Source: Luscinia megarhynchos (taxonomy: Eukaryota > Chordata > Aves > Passeriformes > Turdidae). Taken from it: DNA of 64,000 nt. The notes under the pieces are model-generated. The model searched no databases. It saw nothing but the letters and a program-made list of their open reading frames with translations, and was not told where the DNA came from. The stretch lies in contig JAPFBE010000013.1 in NCBI GenBank assembly GCA_034336665.1, positions 18,579,056-18,643,055 on the forward strand, given 5' to 3'. The translations under genes were made by a program, and so were the position numbers. Within the stretch, counting starts at the first letter, position 1, and every line of letters begins with the position of its first letter. Positions 11,801 to 23,200 of this stretch are shown piece after piece.

Positions 11801-14800
11801 GTAGTGTAAAACTGTTCCACTGGCCTGGGATAAGACTTGTAAAGCGTGAGAATAAAAATGTATTTTTGTAAGTACATGTGCTGGAGAGCAAAGGTTTGGT
11901 TTTAAACTGTTACCTCACTCAAGTTTCACGCAGCTGTTTTCTAATGACTTTGCACTCTAATTGATGCTGTAGCTGTAGCTGTGTGGGTATACAGCTTTTT
12001 TGTAGGACAGATAAAATAGAGTAAGGTTGTAAGAGGCCAAGGGCTTTCAGCCTGGTTTTGCCCTCTTGTAGTGTGATAGTTTGATTTCAGTTTGATTTGC
12101 AGCTGTCCTGTAGAGTCTGCAGTGACCTGCACTTGGGTGCAGTGTTTGCTAAACCATGCTGTGTGTAGCACACAGCTGTGCAGGAACATTACAAACTGAG
12201 ACCCACTGACTGTTGCAGTTCTCTTGATTATAAAACATATATAACTACTTAAATATTACAATAAATGGTATTTATTTTTTGTTATTAGTGGCATTTATTA
12301 GTATTTAAATGACAGCATTGTGAACTTTAGCAAAGCAGAAACTGTCACTGGAAAGTGTGTTCTTAGTGCATTAGCAAGATATACATGGATACTTTTTCCA
12401 TGACCAAGCAGACTATAGGGAGCCCTTCAAGTGCCCTGCAGAAGAGCACTTATTTATAATCTTTAATTTTGGAACTCAAAATAAGGTCCCTGGGAAGTTC
12501 TGTCAGATATTAAGAAGAGTGGTACAATGTGATTGCCTTTAGCAACTCAAGGTTTTAAAGAAACAATAATCTAAAGGATATTTTAAAGTACCTCAGTGCT
12601 ACTGCATGCTAGCAAAAATATTTTCTAAATTATGAAAATTTCAGTTCTGTCAGGACTGTTTTTATTTAATGATTTTTAATGCTAGAAGTATTGATTCTAA
12701 AAATACAAAGAACAGAGCTAATAGGGTGCACAGATACTGTTTCATTGAAACATACTATGGAAAGCAATTTTAGTTTTGATGGAGAAATATATTTATAAAG
12801 CAATTTTTTTTACTCAAGGCAGTAGGGACATGGATGCAAGAGATGACCTTGACAGGGAAGAAATTTTGACTCCCCAGCTTTTTCAAAATAGACACAGTCC
12901 TTGCTGCTTCTCCAGCAAAGGTCTCTACTGAGAATATAATTCATGTTGTCAGCAGTGGTTTAGAGAGCTTCACTAAGCAATGACCAGACTTCAGTTTTTT
13001 AGTTTGGTGGCTTGGAATGGAAACCTCCCTGTCAGGCTTCAGTCTGAACTTCTGGCCCTGTTGAGCAAAGGTGACAATGAGTTATTTTCCTAAAATGCTC
13101 CTGAAAGTTTTGCAGTGAAGTATGTGTTTGATTAAATTGCAGTAGTGCATGACAGTGTTAGAGGGTGGTGTTTGCTTGAGTTCTTTACTTCTCTAATGGC
13201 TTTTCCAAATAATGCAATCCTTGAGGAGACAGAGCCAGCCCCATTCAAGCCCCTGAGGGGTCTTTCTGATACTTTTACGTGGATGTGCACACTGAGGATC
13301 CCTGAGAGCCCCATTTGAACTGGAGCAGTCAGATTTTCCAGCCTAGGAGGAGGAGGAGGTTGTTTGGGTGGCTCAAGGACTGTTACCCGCTTTTTTTTTC
13401 CTCCCTTAAAAGCAACGAAAACTTTTTTTCTCTTCAGAATGCCCATTATTCAGGCAATGTAATATCAAGTGTTTTGTTCCTGTATGGAAACTTTTCTCAT
13501 TTTCAGACTTCACTGGATGCTGTGACTTCTGAGATTCCCTCATTCCATTGGTTGATACTATGGAAGTTGAGTCATCCACCTTTGCTTACTGGCATTGCTC
13601 TGCCTCTGTCCTTTCTTGAAGTCAGGCATCTGTATGTTGTTACATGAGGAAGAGAGAGATGAGCAGCAGAGTTTCTTTCAAAGGGAGAAACCATATTTTT
13701 GATTAGACCAAACTCTATAGTCTTCATACCAAGAGGAGCTGTATAGTCATACTATGGCAAAGTATAAGTGAAGGATAACCATAGGTTAGCCTGGGTTAAG
13801 ATGTGTACAAGCAGCAAGCTAAAGAATGAGTGTCAATACTTTCAAATGCTTTCTTTCAGTATTATGAATTTGTATTTTTTTTAATTTCTAAAAAATCCCT
13901 ACATTTGAGCATTTAAAACAACAAATTCCAGTTATCTTTGTGTCAGTCCTCTCTGGTTAAGGGAAGAAATAGCTTTTACTGTCCTCATATGTTCATGTGC
14001 CATAATACAAATTTCTGATGTCTCCCAGTTGGTTTGCCTGTGATTATTCTCTGTTAAAACTTCAGAAAGAATATAGTTACTCATTAACAGACAAAAGGGT
14101 TTCAAAGGTCCTCAAGTTTTATTCCAGGCTTTCAAATAAGCTGCTGGTTTTTTAAAATTTTTCCTAGTTTAGAATGGGAATGTGCTTTAAATAAGTACTG
14201 ATGATGCAGTAGGTGTTCTGTCTTCAGTTGCCATTAAAGAAAAGGGTCCAGTGACATTAAAATCAGTGCCTTTCTTGTATGGGATGCTAAAACATTTGCT
14301 ATTACAGGTGTGACAAGAGTTTCTATGAAGCTCGGGATCTTCGGCAGCATATGAATAAACATTTGGGTGTGAAGCCATTTCAGTGTCAGTTCTGTGGAAA
14401 ATGTTACAGCTGGAAGAAAGACTGGTATTCTCATGTAAAGTCTCATTCTGTCACAGATCCTTATAGGTAAGAGGAAATTAGTTTAGCAACTGAAATGTAC
14501 TAATTAAAGTGAGGTTATAGAGATCCACAGCCTGTCAACAAGGCACTGCCTAGTCCACTTTAAAAGTACCAATGGATTGATGGTGTCTGGGGTCTTGTGT
14601 GCTTGAGGATGGATGGTGACTTCCAATAGTGTGGGTTAGCTGCTAACCTGGGGCACAGTGCTGGAACTAAGATGTGAAGTCATAAGAGGATAAATACAAT
14701 CAGTGAAGTTAGGATCTTATGTGATCTCACTTCTCTAAAAGGGTAAGTGGAAGCTTTTGTGGCTGTGGATAAGAGAAAATGGAGTTCAGTCCAACAATAT

Positions 14801-16934
14801 TACTTCTCATTATGGAACTACTTACCATATAAGACAGCATTTCCAATAAACTTTGTCTACCATAAATAAAGTGCATTTTGGCTTAAAAGACATAAGTGTA
14901 CAGTTTTAATACGATTTAAAAACTATTTTAATAGATTTCTCACTTAACACATTTTAGATGTAACGTATGTGGAAAAGAATTTTATGAGAAAGCTTTGTAC
15001 CGAAGACACGTAAAGAAAGCCACACATGGTAAAAAAGGAAGAGCAAAACAGAATCTGGAACGAGTTTGTGAGCACTGTGGAAGAAAATTCACACAACTCC
15101 GGGAATATAGGAGGCACATGAACAATCATGAAGGTAGGTAGAACACAAATAGTCATTACATCCCTCAACCCCTCAAAAACACAATGTGCAAGGGGTAATT
15201 GTTTCTTTGAGTCTGTGTGTGTCCTGTCTGGCAAGACATGGAGAGGTTTTTTACAGATTCTCCAGTTCTATGCAAATCCTGGTTTGGTAACTTGCTACCA
15301 GTGATTCCCAGACGTTGCTGTTGGGATCTTTCTAAAACTCCAGTCATGCACAGGGACTGTTCCAGTTTGTCCTCAGAACCTGAATAGAAGAGGAACATTT
15401 TTACAAGTGATTAAGAGGGGTGAATCTGGCAAAGGATTGGATGCACTAAAACATTCTCCATTTTCAAGGTGCACACAATTAACAAAGTACTCTTCAAATA
15501 GGAGAATGATTGGCCTAAGTTTAAAAAAAAAGGACCAGTGTTGGAAATTGTTCAGCTTCTTAATTTATGACAAGTGATAAACTATATGATGTTTGGGGAA
15601 AATATTAAAACATTTTATATTTTTTGTTTAAGAATAGTGTGCAGTTTTATGTTAGAAGTGAAGTATGAAATTGAGTTTTGAGTATTTGCTTCTTTCAGCT
15701 GTTTTGGGAGTCTATATATTCCCATGTCCTGGGGCAAAACCCGCTTTGGTTTTTTAAGCATGTCTCCTTTTAAAGAGCTCTTAAGAATAAATCTGACAGC
15801 TGTCTAACTATTGAAATAGAGATTTTGTGTTCGTTTCTAAACAGACAAAGTGTCCTGTACTAAGTACTTAGCCTAAATCTACCATAACTGTCACAGAGGA
15901 AAAGCCAGTAGTGAGATGGTGTTTGTCACCATCCACACATCCTGTTAGATATTACAGACCACAGAATTCAGATGTTATGAGGTAAAATAGGATTATATGA
16001 ACATCAGGTGCTGTATTTAAACATATGCAGTGTGGAAGAGGAGGGGTAAAGCTGTAGGTGTACAGGAGGATTTACAGAAGGAAAGGGTGACTAGAAGTGT
16101 AAGTAACAAATACTGTGGCTTCAGAAAGGCATGAAAAGGATCAGAATTCCATTAAGCATTGTGGACTTAAAATTAACTGCATAAAAAGGGATCTTGAGAA
16201 GTCTTTAAAAGTGACGTGTCGGATTGGGCTGGCACTTGAGGAGAATCTCACCACTGAGTGCATTATGCTTGCATTATACTGTTGCACAGAAACAATGGCA
16301 GCCAGGATCTCTTTCTCACACAGCAAACACGACAGTGCTGCTGTGTTCTTGCCCTGCTGCTGATGGCTCTGAGCTCTGGTCAGCTGTTCCTCTCCCCCCA
16401 GGCGTGAAGCCCTTTGAGTGCCTGACGTGCGGCGTGGCGTGGGCGGACGCGCGCTCGCTGAAGCGCCACGTGCGGACGCACACGGGCGAGCGGCCCTACG
16501 TGTGCCCTGTGTGCAACGAGGCCTACATCGACGCGCGCACCCTGCGCAAGCACATGACCAAGTTCCACAGGGACTACATTCCCTGCAAGATCATGCTGGA
16601 GAAGGATACTCTGCAGTTCCACAACCAGGGCACGCAGGTGGAGCACGCCATCAGCATCCTGGCGTCGGACGTGCAGGAGCAAGAAGCTGAGATCAGCTTT
16701 GGCACTGCTGAGGGCGAGACCGTGGTAGTGACGGGAGAGACGCTCGAAGCTATCGAAGCGGTTGCAGCTACTGAGGAGTGCACGTCGGTCTCCACCCTTT
16801 CTGACCAAAGCATCATGCAGGTGGTAAATTATGTGCTGGCACAACAGCAAGGACAGAAAATGGCTGAAGTGACGCAGGCCATTGAAACTGTAGAAGTAGA
16901 GGTGGCCCACGTAACAAAGACAGAGCCAATTTAG
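2607..16934 (+). CDS. ZBTB11: ZBTB11, BTB/POZ zinc-finger transcription regulator (exons 2-11; exon 1 outside window)
   Basis: Ten coding exons join in phase: 2607-2842, 3485-3716, 4844-5646, 8179-8358, 8854-9091, 10405-10549, 11594-11711, 14308-14466, 14958-15133, 16402-16934. They encode about 939 residues: an integrase-like C-x2-C segment, a BTB domain (QFCDVTLLIEG, YKAHKSVLAASS), a long acidic/serine linker, twelve C2H2 zinc fingers and a C-terminal tail ending VNYVLAQQQGQK. The order and many peptides match human ZBTB11 (about 1053 aa) as I recall it; the missing N terminus (about 110 aa) must lie left of the window. ZBTB11 is a nuclear DNA-binding regulator linked to mitochondrial respiratory and ribosomal gene expression. 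One base too many in exon 8854-9091 breaks the frame (see that entry). Convergent with PCNP. Confidence 0.95.
3485..3716 (+). CDS. ZBTB11: ZBTB11 exon 3: N-terminal half of BTB domain
   Basis: The acceptor ends ATGACAG and the donor is CAG/GTGAAT. It starts in phase 0 with VDSKGLVKQ and holds the BTB core: SKHCLSVLNQLNQQRLSNQF, CDVTLLIEGEEYKAHKSVL, AASSEYFRELFIEKG. The final G completes a glycine with the next exon (LSG-FCKSSF). BTB domains mediate dimerisation and co-repressor contacts. Confidence 0.93.
4844..5646 (+). CDS. ZBTB11: ZBTB11 exon 4: C-terminal half of BTB domain and long linker
   Basis: The acceptor is TTCCTGGTAG and the donor CAG/GTATTC. FCKSSFLPLLEFAYTSELTF continues the BTB helices (AMLARHLFMSEVLEICENV). 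After about residue 60 the sequence is a low-complexity acidic, serine- and glutamine-rich linker that diverges strongly from the human one as recalled. The exon ends with the conserved LRQRSVSEGGYIRLHKGIEK and KSAVQQ. At 803 nt it is the largest exon. Confidence 0.92.
6673..7225 (+). mobile_element. Solo LTR, class II (ERVK-like) endogenous retrovirus, 553 bp
   Basis: Begins TGTCACAG and ends CTCCACA, flanked by the perfect 6-bp direct repeat GTTTTG (6667-6672 and 7226-7231). Six-base duplications are typical of class II ERVs. It shares long similarity with the LTR at 9244-10154 at both ends (GCTGGTATCACCACCAGC; GACTGGCTAACCCCA; CCTGTCCCTTTCCCAGCTGCC) but lacks much of that copy's middle. 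It is a remnant without coding sequence, sense-oriented in a ZBTB11 intron. Confidence 0.8.
7232..8178. other. ZBTB11 intron, nothing recognised
   Basis: AT-rich intronic sequence between the LTR and exon 5. Short open frames here have no protein-like features. Confidence 0.5.
8179..8358 (+). CDS. ZBTB11: ZBTB11 exon 5: zinc finger 1
   Basis: The acceptor is TCAACCTAG and the donor CCA/GTAAGT; 60 codons in phase 0. A basic stretch (KLVQRGKKMKQPKRD, a plausible nuclear localisation signal) is followed by C2H2 finger 1, HKCTDCGMVFQRRYALIMH. The exon ends YKCP, the start of finger 2, so the finger is split by the intron. Confidence 0.92.
8854..9091 (+). CDS. ZBTB11: ZBTB11 exon 6: zinc fingers 2-3, with a one-base frame break
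   Basis: The acceptor is TTTGTGTCCCAG and the donor AAG/GTAAAA. Frame 1 gives finger 2, LCKKEFQYGASLRAHLVRH, and runs into TGA at 9004-9006. Finger 3 (REFVCDICGRTLPKLYSLRI) is in frame +1. Flanking phases require a length divisible by three, but the exon is 238 nt, so one base is extra, most simply within GGGAAGAA at 8977-8984. Either the base call is wrong or the allele is truncated after finger 2. The first 100 nt are much more GC-rich than neighbouring exons. Confidence 0.88.
9244..10154 (+). mobile_element. Solo LTR, class II (ERVK-like), 911 bp
   Basis: Begins TGTTGCAA and ends GGTCCACA, flanked by the perfect 6-bp direct repeat GTCCAA (9238-9243 and 10155-10160). It is the same family as the LTR at 6673 but retains a central block (CATGTAGGTGGTTTAAATCC; GGATTGTTTATTGTTTCTTG) that is also seen, on the opposite strand, at 55.7-56.2 kb. 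No internal retroviral genes flank it, so it is a solo LTR left by recombination. Confidence 0.82.
10405..10549 (+). CDS. ZBTB11: ZBTB11 exon 7: zinc fingers 4-5
   Basis: The acceptor ends TTTTTTTAG and the donor is ACAG/GTAAGC. It encodes VCGKTFTYKHGLKMHLALH (finger 4, whose first cysteine is at the end of the previous exon) and FKCDLCEKSFVTKRSLQEHM (finger 5). It leaves one base for a linker glycine. Confidence 0.93.
11594..11711 (+). CDS. ZBTB11: ZBTB11 exon 8: zinc finger 6
   Basis: The acceptor is GTTCTTGCTAG and the donor TCA/GTAAGT. It encodes GESKYLCSICGKSFHRASGL, then SKHIKKH and PKPEVRGYQCTQ, which opens finger 7. Confidence 0.93.
11712..14307. other. ZBTB11 intron, nothing recognised
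   Basis: A 2.6-kb AT-rich intron. I found no exon, repeat or RNA gene that I could support. Confidence 0.5.
14308..14466 (+). CDS. ZBTB11: ZBTB11 exon 9: zinc fingers 7-8
   Basis: The acceptor is TTGCTATTACAG and the donor TATAG/GTAAGA. It encodes CDKSFYEARDLRQHMNKH, the linker LGVKPFQ, and CQFCGKCYSWKKDWYSHVKS (finger 8). It follows a 2.6-kb intron. Confidence 0.93.
14958..15133 (+). CDS. ZBTB11: ZBTB11 exon 10: zinc fingers 9-10
   Basis: The acceptor is ACACATTTTAG and the donor GAAG/GTAGGT. It encodes CNVCGKEFYEKALYRRHVKK, a lysine-rich linker (GKKGRAKQNLE) and finger 10, VCEHCGRKFTQLREYRRHM. Finger 9 has an extended H-x5-H spacing (RRHVKKATH). Confidence 0.93.
16402..16934 (+). CDS. ZBTB11: ZBTB11 terminal coding exon: zinc fingers 11-12 and C-terminal tail
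   Basis: The acceptor is TCTCCCCCCAG; TAG is at 16932-16934. It encodes finger 11 (FECLTCGVAWADARSLKRHV), the canonical linker HTGERPY, finger 12 (VCPVCNEAYIDARTLRKHM), then an acidic tail (VVVTGETLEAIEAVAATEE; SVSTLSDQSIMQVVNYVLAQ). The first 300 nt are very GC-rich with many CpG in third positions, then composition returns to the AT-richer gene average. Confidence 0.95.
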
Positions 16935-17225
16935 TATATGACAGCAAGAAGGGTAAAGTTCTGTATCTGTGAGAGCCAAGTATTTAATGGGTTATCTCAG
17001 GCTTTCAGTGATGCTTGTTTTCAAATGGATAATCTCCAGTACTGAATGTTGTGATGACAGAATACTGCACCAACCATTAGAGGGAAAAAGTACCAATACT
17101 CCAGTGGGCCAAGGCTTTGAAAGCTAGGATTTCTATACTGGCTATAACTTTATTAAAAAAAAAACAAAACCTTAAAATAATGTTTTTGTGTCATGCAGTA
17201 TCATATTGTAACTTTGAAAAATAAA
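16935..17225 (+). other. ZBTB11: ZBTB11 3' UTR, proximal poly(A) signal
   Basis: AATAAA at 17220-17225 is the first poly(A) signal after the stop. More AATAAA motifs occur near 18423 and 19612, so the true 3' end could be up to a few kb further right. Confidence 0.5.
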
Positions 17226-20200
17226 AAGGAAAAACATATAAAGAGGCTGCACTGAAAACTAGAAATGCACAGCAATTGGTAGCTTTTTTGTTTGTTTTGA
17301 TATGCATTTCATCAAGTTTGTGAGCAAATTACCTGTATTGGATTCTGTCTGTTTACTCCCAAGACAAGGGAGGTAAGAATGCTTTGCGTAGGCTTGTGCT
17401 TCATGTGGCATACAGAAAAACTGAAGCTTTTTTCTCTGGGCAGATGCACCATTGGTAGTTAGTGAATCCCAGTTCTGAAGAACTTACTTGAATTCCAGGT
17501 GTATGGGAGGCTTGTCCAAGGTTCAGCAAAACACTGTAAAATGTTTTATAGATAAGGGGCAGGCATCTGCTGAGTGTGATTGAAGGTTCTCCAAGATGGT
17601 TGTGAATTTAAGTTGACCAGAGGACAGCCCACCCCAGGAGATTACTTAGAGAAGTAAACTCCTTTTCTCTTGTAAGGGAGGAGTTTACAACACAGCCTCT
17701 GTGCACGGCCACATTTAGCTCCATGTTTGTTTGGAAGCTGTTGCCAGCACTGATGTACAAACCCAAAGCAGGCAGCCACATGATGGATGCTCCTAATTTT
17801 TCTTTACATTTGATGTAGGAACTGTCGAAAGAGAAAGGTCTAATGGCACACTTCTTTGGGAGCTGAGGAAGTCCAGCTAGTTACAGACTGATCTTGTCTT
17901 GTATCATATTGAAAGGAGGAGCCCTGCTAATTTCCCAAGTAGGACACATGACAGTATCAGGGTAGAGAAATATGAAAATCGTAGGATGGGGTAAAAGTTA
18001 AATTTGTCTCAAAATACCAGAAGCTCTAAAAGACCTTATTATTACTGCTTTAAGAAAAATATTTCTAGGGCCGGTTGATAGCTGGTGTTACACCACATAG
18101 TTGGAAAAATCCTTACTGGGTGTTCCTGCAAGTAAATGTGAATGACAGCTGTGCTTGGCCCAAGTTTCCATGTCCTTGGTTTAATACCACAAACAGGGCA
18201 CATCTTAATCTGTACAAGGTGTGGGTTCCTTTGTTGCTGCGTGGTTTTTTAAAGCAAGTAACATGTCTGTCAAGGAAACTGAAAGTGCTTTGCATGTGAA
18301 CAATTAGAGCTGTCGTCTTTAAATTCTTCTCAGTCTATAATGGTACCACATGTTTGCTAACCTGGACAGCAGCAAGATACCCAAGCAGCCAGAAACTTGT
18401 AATATTGCAGGGTAAACTTCATAAATAAAGTGACATGCATATAACTCTGATACCTGTGAAACAGATCCACTGAACAAAATTTCAGCAAACCCTGTGGCAA
18501 AATAACCACCTCATTTGAATTACTATTTCTACTTTTCATCTTATTTAACTATGTGGATATCTATCTACTAAGCTACAGAATGGACTGTTCTTCTTATGTT
18601 TTGCAATTCTGTAGATAAGCAGTTGTTGAAATTTTTTAATGTTTGAGCTCCTGTCTTGGATCCAAGTTAATTTGTAGATGCCTATTTCAAAAGTCAGGGT
18701 CTTATTTCAGAGAAATAATGTAGTTATTTATATATCCTGCACCCCTTTACAACTGTATTATTTTCGAATTACCAAATGGAGTAAAACTAAAGTGAATATT
18801 AAAAAAATTACAACTAGCTGCAACTTGAATTTTTGTATGGTAAAGAATCTGGAGATAGCCATCCTGCTTAAAATTAAAGTACTGCCATTATGATGGAAAA
18901 AGATTAAAAAGAGCACTAGGTAAACTTGAAAACTTACTTCAATGTTTTTATCCTAAAAATAATTATGTATTACTAAATGAAGAAGTGTTCAAGGAAAAAT
19001 AGCTGTAAATAGTGCTAGAACATTATTTGTATATTTAGTGTGTTACCTTACAAAAAAAAATATTACCAGCACCTTAGTTTAATCTTTGGTGCATTTATTT
19101 ATTGTCCAACATATGGAAGAAGCAAAAGTGAATCTGAATTTTAGAGCCTCCTTATCCACTGTCAAAATGCTTTTACTGACTCAATGATCTGTTGTTTAAA
19201 AACAACCACCAACCAAACTAATCACAAAAGGTTGTTTTCTAAACAAGATTCAGCCAGGAATGTCAAAGCTGAATGTTGTGGCACCCCTTTCCTAACATGC
19301 TGTGCCTTATCTTTTCAGAACGGCCTGAGGTAAGTAGGGAGTGTCATTCTTGGCTTTGCTGTTCCCATCTGTGTGGAATTGCCTTATATTTTTCTTTGGA
19401 CTGCAGCACTTAAGACATTCACTACCCTTCTGCAAAAGTCAGACTGCAAATATGCAGTTGGCATTGGATTTTTTAAAAAATAAAGTTAATGAGAAGTGTC
19501 TGTTCATTAAGTATTCCTAGTAAATTCCTGTACATAATGAATCAGATTTGTACATTCTGCTGTTTTTATTTAGTGTTAGATGTATAAAGTTCTGGTTATT
19601 TCTGTCATCAAATAAACGGAGTTCTGCCAATGAATTGCTCTTTCAAGAAACTTTCTTTTTCTCCAGGGAAAGAAGGTGTTGCAGATTCCTCTTCAGTATT
19701 TCACTTTCCAAATACAGACATATTCTGGCCTGGAGAGTTCTAATAACACCTGTTTTTTCATTTTTGCTTTAAGCTCAAAGAATTATGTTGCATGAGGAAA
19801 GGAAACACACTGCCCTCCCGAATTGTGTCAGAACATGGCTGTACAAGAGCACTGTGCTAATGAAACACTGTGTATACTGATACTGAAATTCCTTTGGCTG
19901 CAAGTCCTCGGGATGGGTGAGGTATCTGCTTGGCCCCCTGGTACCCAGCTATAACCATTTTGGTTTGTTTCAGATGTCACTTCTCTTTACTTGGGTGTCC
20001 ACATCACTGCACCCCAAAGCAAGCAGCAGCCAGCACTTCCATCTTGGCCACTGCCTGGGCTGGATATTTGAGCAGGGTTGTGGTGTGGGAGTTGTCCTCC
20101 AGTGCCACCCTCCTGGTTGAAGGAGCTGCCTCCAGGTCTGGGAACAGTGTCCCAGGCCTTTCCCTTTGCTGTTACAGGAACTTCAAGGCAGCACCAATGT

Positions 20201-23200
20201 TGCAGAAAGCCTGATTATCATCTGTGGCTCATCCTAAGGGATTGCTAGGAGCTTTTTAACTCCTCTATGAGTCCCTGTAAGTAGCCAAGCTGGGTCTGTA
20301 ATTAGACAAAAAAGTGGTGTTTTCAAAAGGCTGAGTGCTGAAGGAGCAAGGTAGGCTTCTGTTGAACAACTGCTCCACAGGGATGCAACCGCAGATGCAC
20401 AACAGCCAAGTGATATATGGATAGTTTTTGCCCTGCTTTGTTTCTACTGGAGTTACAACCACATCATTCCTCGGTGCTAAAGGGAGCACCATGAATTTCT
20501 ACAGCACAGTGCATAATGATGGCATTCAGGAGCCAGTCTTACAGCTGCAGCCAACAACGTGGTGGAAGCCCCCAGCATCTCTGGAGCAGCTCTTAACCAA
20601 GGCCTATTCTGCAGAAAAATTCCAGCTGCTGCAGGCAAGAGGCCCTGGTCACTCTGTCACTCTCAGGTGCAGGGCTGTTGAGGAGCATCCTTAAAAGCCT
20701 CATGTGACCTTTACAGGATTTAACAGAAAGGAAGATTTTCTTGTTCCCCTAGGAAATGTTTTGTGCTGCAGGCTTTGTCTCTCCTCAGGGATCAAGTGCC
20801 CTCCTTCCAGCTGAGTTAAGTGGTGCTTCAGATGTGGAGTAGTGCAAGCTCTTCTTGTCATGGCTTTAAATTTTACCCGTGAACAGGATTGTCACACAAG
20901 CACCTGAGTACCAGAACCCCATTTAGGCCCTTGTTTCAGTTCCCTGTTGAGTGCCTGCAGCTCTAGAGATGGCACTGCTGTGGTTCTGTAAGAGCTACTG
21001 AGCATCAGCCAACACCTTACATGCAACAACCATGTTTACAAATTAGGGGAAGGTGGGGGAGAAAAGGCAAGACAATATGTTTTGATTATAACTTGCATTA
21101 ACTTTAGATTAGTAACTTGCACTGCCAGGAAAACATCAATACAGGCTCATCACTTCAAGTTTCAGTGGAGCTCATGCTACGGAACCACGAACACTTTTTG
21201 TGTATCCATCAGTAAATCCAATCCCAAGAAACAAATTTAAGAACTGAGCCACAGGTCGAGTAGAGGTTTTCCAGAGCTGATTCCATGCTACTGCATCAGG
21301 GAGTCCATGCTCCAATTACCAGCCACTCCTGCCTCCTCCTTACCCAGCCTGAGGGGCATTGCAGTGTCCAGACCTCAAAAAGCTGCAGTTTTGGGCAGTA
21401 AATTTTGAGCTCCTAAAGCCTGCTAAATGCAAGTTTGCTAACACAAACTAAGCATGCTGTGTCCAGAGTTAAAAGTGGATGCCCTGTGCTTTTAATTCCA
21501 TGGATAACTATGCACCTACCCCCAGGCAATGGCTCCACGTCATTAGACACGAGCAGCTTTCCTCAGTAAGCACTATATAAGATGCCAATAGACAACAGCA
21601 GATCCTTTTGTTAATGAAACCAGAAGAAATAAGGGGCATGTTAACAGGATAAAGTAAAAAAGCAAACTTTATCCAATACTTATGGTGTTCTAGTGAGTCG
21701 TGCCAGAGATACTAGACAATTCTGGTGAGTTTAGAACATAACCTTCCCTTTCATAGCTTAAGGGCAGAACTACTCAGCATTCCTCAACTTGCAGTTATAT
21801 AAGGAATTTTTAAAAAACTGAACTTCTTTGCAGTGTTCTACCAAATACACAAGACAAAAGCCTTCTTGAAACCCTGTAGCTTCTCCAAATGGATTTATCT
21901 TATCCTACAGCAGCCTATAAAGAATTGTAGTGACACCAGTGAACTCCAATAGTTTACAACCCATTTGCCTCTTCAGGAAACAGAAGGTGCCATTTTCACT
22001 TTTCCTCCCCTTCTCTTAGGAAAACCAATTTTGGTAAAGCCACTGCCAACACAGGGAACTCAGCAGAGCCTGTGAGTCCTGACAAAGGGGTGCCCTACAA
22101 ACCTGGCAGCTGTGGAGATGAAGCTCACCAGATGGTGCTCCCAGGACCACAGCTGGTTTTGCCAAAGTTCAATGAACACTGGGACTGGGTCATTGCTGTG
22201 AACTGCCACCCCTTCCTTCCTGCTGATAAAATCTTCATTCTGAGAATCTGGACAATGCACCTCCAATGCTTTAAAAGAATTAAATTTGGTAACAGCCTAC
22301 ACCCAGCACTGCCTGAAACAGCCACCAGCAGTTCACCGCACTCTTTGGTGGGGCTGTTTTAGATTTTTGGGTGGGGACTTTTCTTGCCTTTTGTTGTTTG
22401 CTAGGGGTTTTTCAAAAATTTTCTTTTGGGGGGGGGAGGGTTGTTGTGCCTTTTTATTATTTAATATAGTCAGATGTGTTTAGATCCATTTACAAGTCAG
22501 CAGGCTCAGAACAGCCGAGCTGCAGGGTAGCACAGAGATTACTGGGTAACTTCACATCTTCACCTTATGTCATCAATGTCCTGCAGGCTGCCCAGGTGCC
22601 AATTCCTGCTAAGCAAGCATGAGCCCCATGGGGTAAAACCACACAATCTGGGATTTCAACCTCTGACAGGCACACACAGTGTGCTGTACTAAGCAATTCA
22701 AGCTCTCAGAACACCTCCTGGAAGCACTTCAACATAGCTAAATCAGATCATTTATCATGAGTTTTGATAGTTTATCAGGATCCTTGAACATCCTTAAAAA
22801 AAAAGAAGCCAAACCAACCAACCAAAAAAACCAATCACACCAAGAATAAAAAAAAAAATAAAAAATAAGGCTCTCTCCATGCAAAAAAAGACTCTAAAAA
22901 GAGCCTACAGGTTCAAGTTAATCCCAGCTAACATTTGCCTTGATTGTATTGTTCAGATCAGTCAGTTCTCGCAAGCAGCAGATGTTAAACACCAGCAGAC
23001 ACCGGGGAGTGACAAAATCCAGCTCGTCTGGCACCCAGTCCTGAGGAGACTGAGGCCTCCTGATGGATTTGCTCCCATGATGCAGAGAAGGAACACTTGC
23101 ACTGGGTGAGGCAGGATCACTGCTCACCTTCAGCTGACATTTACAAGTTTCTGAAGTCTCTCACAAGGTCAAGATAATTTATTTACCATGGGAGTAAGAT

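Noticed and set aside
16380..16979. 199-codon open frame antisense to the ZBTB11 last exon
   Set aside because: Shadow of the GC-rich third positions of two zinc fingers; no independent evidence.
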